Assembly (NCBI GenBank): GCA_900544375.1
Contig: UQUZ01000037.1
Span: forward strand, 1 to 25,190
Origin: an uncultured Oscillospiraceae bacterium
GTDB taxonomy: Bacteria; Bacillota; Clostridia; Oscillospirales; Acutalibacteraceae
Length of the DNA stretch: 25,190 nucleotides
Reading direction: 5' to 3'
How positions within the stretch are numbered: the stretch's first letter is position 1; each line of letters starts with the position of its first letter. Of this stretch, positions 23,135 through 25,190 are shown in pieces. A program made the position numbers and the translations under genes. The notes beneath the pieces are model-generated. The model saw only the letters and a list, made by a program, of their open reading frames with translations. It was not told where the DNA came from and did no database searches.

Positions 23135-23599
23135 ATGCCCAGCAGCGCAAAGACGGAAAAGCTTGGCCTGAACAACTGGGCCGGAGCGGACACGCCAAAG
23201 CGGGCGGATTTCAACCAAGATAACCGCATTTTGGATGAAAAACTTGGCGGCCACCTTGAAAATGAGGATCTGCACGTTACCATTTCCGACAAGGCGTTGT
23301 GGAACGCGCCGTTTGCCGCAGGCACCTATTTTGGAACCAACGCAGCGGAACGGACAATTCAGCTTGGCTTCCGTCCAAAGGCGGTTTTTCTGATGGCTGC
23401 CGGATACCCACCCTCAGCCATTGACACAACCGGCGGGAAAACGACCGTTTATTCCGGCCTTGCCGTAAACGGGCAAGGCACGCTCGGGCTGAACATTGCG
23501 GGCAACGGGTTTACGGTTCAAATGAATGCGTCGCTTGGAAATGGCGTCAGTTGCCTAAACCAAAGCGGTATGACGTATTTATACGTTGCGTTTCATTAA
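23135..23599 (+). CDS. Short tail fibre/receptor-binding protein
   Basis: A 154-aa protein behind the very strong AAAGGAGGTGA. Residues 1-50 (KLGLNNWAGADTPKRADFNQDNRILDEKL) are a typical clostridial phage fibre N-terminus that docks on the baseplate. The rest is Gly/Thr/Asn-rich beta sequence with GFRPKAVFLMAAGYPPS and an aromatic C-terminus (YLYVAFH), as in small fibre-tip domains. It is much shorter than most fibres. No fibre chaperone, holin or endolysin gene follows; the next gene is a convergent recombinase. Confidence 0.65.
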   Translation: MPSSAKTEKLGLNNWAGADTPKRADFNQDNRILDEKLGGHLENEDLHVTISDKALWNAPFAAGTYFGTNAAERTIQLGFRPKAVFLMAAGYPPSAIDTTGGKTTVYSGLAVNGQGTLGLNIAGNGFTVQMNASLGNGVSCLNQSGMTYLYVAFH

Positions 23600-23660
23600 A
23601 AAATCGAGGGAGCCTGCTTTAGTAGCGCACCCATAAGGAAGTAATTTCATTTTGCAGGGC

Positions 23661-23681
23661 AGCATAGCAATTTGCTATGCT
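23661..23681. repeat. Perfect 10-bp hairpin at the recombinase end
   Basis: AGCATAGCAA is followed one base later by its exact reverse complement (ending at 23681) and then a T-rich stretch on the plus strand (TCTTGCTTTTTCTTTG). It includes the recombinase stop codon (23675-23677). It may act as a rightward terminator for the fibre gene, a weak convergent terminator, or an element-end repeat. The 61 bases before it (23600-23660) show no gene. Confidence 0.5.
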
Positions 23682-25190
23682 GTCTTGCTTTTTCTTTGCC
23701 GTTCAATAGTCTGCTTATCCTTGTCCTGCTCCAGTTCTCCGATAAAGTTCCAGACAATCTGTATCTTTTGCCTGCGATGTCCGCTTGACTTATCCGGCGC
23801 ATGGATGATGATTTTCTTCACAAACTCATTGACGATTGTGGGCGTTAGTTCCCGTATTCCCACATACTTACGGATTATGGCAGCGAAACTGTCAAAATCA
23901 GACTTGTCCTGTTCGTAGGTATTGACGGCGGCTTGCTCTTTCTGAACAAACTCCGTCAACTCCTTTTGCTCCGCTTCATACTCGGCGGACAGCTTCAAAA
24001 ATCGTTCATGGCTGATTGTGCCGTTTATATCGTCCTCATAAATCCTCTTGAAAATACGGTCAAGTTCCGCAATCCGTTTCCTTGCCTGTTCCAGTTCTTT
24101 TTTCTGCCGCTTTACTGCCTTTTCCGCTTCTGTAAATTTCTGCTGATATACGATTTTCTGAAAGCCCTGTATATCATCAATGAACATAGCCGTTACATCA
24201 AAAATCCTCTGCCGGACAAACAGTTTCAAGGTTTCCTCTCTGATGAAATGTGCAGAGCAAGTACCCGTATTGCTCTTATAGTTAGAGCAGACATAATGCT
24301 CCTGTTTTGGCGTGAAGCTGTTTGTTGTGCAGAAATACAGCTTTTCGCCACAGTCAGCACAATAGAGCAAACCAGAGAACAGTCCTTGCCGTCCTGTCTT
24401 TGTGGGGCGGCGTTTGTTTGCCCGTAGTTCCTGTACCCGTTCAAAGACTTGTTCCTCGATAATGGGAGGTTGGGTGTTGGGGAAAATCCGCTGATTTTCG
24501 GGAGCATTTTGCAGACGCTTTTTCAGCTTGTGAGATTTGGAATAGGTCTTGAAATTGACCGTACAGCCCGTGTATTCAGGGCGTTCCAATATCCCCGCTA
24601 TGGACTTGTAATCCCACCGATAGAGATTGTCCGGCATAGGTTTTCCGTCACGCTTTGCATAGTAGGCTTTGACCGTTAAAACCTTATCTGCCGTCAATAT
24701 TTTTGCTATCTGCATTGGTCCTTTTCCTGCAATGCACAAATCGAAAATCCGCTTTACCACCTCGGCGGCTTCCTCGTCCACAATCCATTTCTTTTTGTCT
24801 GCCGGGTCTTTCCTGTACCCATAGGGTGGGTTACTACAAAGGTGTTCTCCGGCGTTGCCCTTTGACCGCATGACGGCTCTGATTTTCTTGCTCGTATCTC
24901 GTGCGTAAAAATCGTTGAACAGATTTCTGAAAGGGGTAAACTCGTTATCTACCTTTTCACTGTCCACGCCGTCATTGATTGCGATATAGCGAATATCACG
25001 CTCGGCAAAGAAACTTTCCGTATAATATCCTACTTTCAGATAGTCACGCCCCATGCGGGACATATCCTTGACAATAACGGTTTGGACTTTCCCCGCTTCT
25101 GCAAGGCGTATCATCTCATTCCAACCGGGTCTGTCGAATAATGAGGTGTGATAGCGATAGCGGCAAAAAGCTAATAAAATCAATGGTTTT
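23675..25190 (-). CDS. Large serine recombinase, partial (N-terminus outside window)
   Basis: About 500 C-terminal residues of a large serine recombinase of the type found in clostridial transposons and integrative elements (TnpX-like). Visible are the end of the catalytic domain (FDRPGWNEMIR..., VIVKDMSRMGRDYLKVGYYTESFF), the recombinase domain (PPYGYRKDP... ILERPEYTG), a zinc ribbon (CADCG ... CSNYKSNTGTC), a long coiled coil (about 350-440) and a C-terminal DUF4368-like part. The frame stays open to the window edge, so the catalytic Ser of the Y-x-R-x-S region is not seen. The gene is visibly more AT-rich than the phage module and convergent to it, suggesting separate acquisition. The first roughly 14 visible residues do not match the D-G-x-[ST]-G pattern expected before R-P-G. 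Confidence 0.9.
   Translation of the reverse strand, partial: KPLILLAFCRYRYHTSLFDRPGWNEMIRLAEAGKVQTVIVKDMSRMGRDYLKVGYYTESFFAERDIRYIAINDGVDSEKVDNEFTPFRNLFNDFYARDTSKKIRAVMRSKGNAGEHLCSNPPYGYRKDPADKKKWIVDEEAAEVVKRIFDLCIAGKGPMQIAKILTADKVLTVKAYYAKRDGKPMPDNLYRWDYKSIAGILERPEYTGCTVNFKTYSKSHKLKKRLQNAPENQRIFPNTQPPIIEEQVFERVQELRANKRRPTKTGRQGLFSGLLYCADCGEKLYFCTTNSFTPKQEHYVCSNYKSNTGTCSAHFIREETLKLFVRQRIFDVTAMFIDDIQGFQKIVYQQKFTEAEKAVKRQKKELEQARKRIAELDRIFKRIYEDDINGTISHERFLKLSAEYEAEQKELTEFVQKEQAAVNTYEQDKSDFDSFAAIIRKYVGIRELTPTIVNEFVKKIIIHAPDKSSGHRRQKIQIVWNFIGELEQDKDKQTIERQRKSKTA

Noticed and set aside
23933..24427. Plus-strand frame of 164 aa within the recombinase
   Set aside because: It is antisense to the zinc-ribbon and coiled-coil coding region and has a low-complexity Phe/Leu/Cys composition typical of a shadow.
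23675..25190. Recombinase as the integrase of the phage-type cluster
   Set aside because: Not excluded, but its family is more typical of transposons and integrative elements, its base composition differs, and it is convergent to the cluster with no regulator genes nearby.
1..25190. CRISPR array, tRNA or rRNA genes
   Set aside because: No regularly spaced direct repeats and no cloverleaf or rRNA-like stretches were noticed on reading through the window.

Overview
The window looks like the chromosome of an anaerobic, fairly GC-rich member of the Clostridia, probably gut-associated (Oscillospiraceae-like; this is an inference). The reasons are an rnf operon in the clostridial order C-D-G-E-A-B, strong AGGAGG-type ribosome binding sites with frequent TTG starts, tandem sialidase-family genes, and a PBSX-type phage structural module.

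Region 1 (about 200-10134, + strand) reads as one transcription unit. A good promoter at 208-236 precedes apbE (flavin transferase), a NusG domain II-like protein, a Gx-type integral membrane protein, and then the complete Rnf complex rnfCDGEAB. Spacing is tight, with 4-8 base overlaps between rnfC/D, D/G, G/E and E/A. ApbE would attach FMN covalently to RnfG and RnfD, and Rnf would couple ferredoxin:NAD+ oxidoreduction to an ion gradient. Two paralogous sialidase-fold proteins follow 24 and 12 bases apart. The first has no visible export signal and the second starts with a hydrophobic signal or anchor. The unit ends at a clear hairpin terminator (10098-10134).

Region 2 (10228-11905, - strand) is a complete mgtE magnesium channel gene with its own terminator, a TTGACT-17-TAGACT promoter and a structured leader of about 210 nt. 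The leader holds candidate short leader-peptide reading frames and no recognisable M-box.

Region 3 (12042-23599, + strand) starts after a perfect 15-bp inverted repeat. It is a compact head-tail cluster: small and large terminase, portal, protease/scaffold, decoration protein, major capsid, two connector or closure proteins, a tail completion protein, a tube-like candidate, a 41-45 aa ORF, LysM hub protein, gpD-like hub, spike, gp25-like, baseplate J, gpI-like and a short fibre. The order follows PBSX. There is no room for a tail sheath, tail chaperone or tape-measure gene, and no lysogeny, replication or lysis gene is seen. All reading frames are intact and well spaced, so this may be a minimal or domesticated DNA-packaging particle rather than ordinary prophage decay. 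This is the most interesting part of the window.

Region 4 (23600-25190, - strand) is the C-terminal part of a large serine recombinase of the clostridial transposon / integrative-element type. It is visibly more AT-rich than its neighbours, runs off the window, and abuts the last phage gene. It probably marks the edge of another mobile element.
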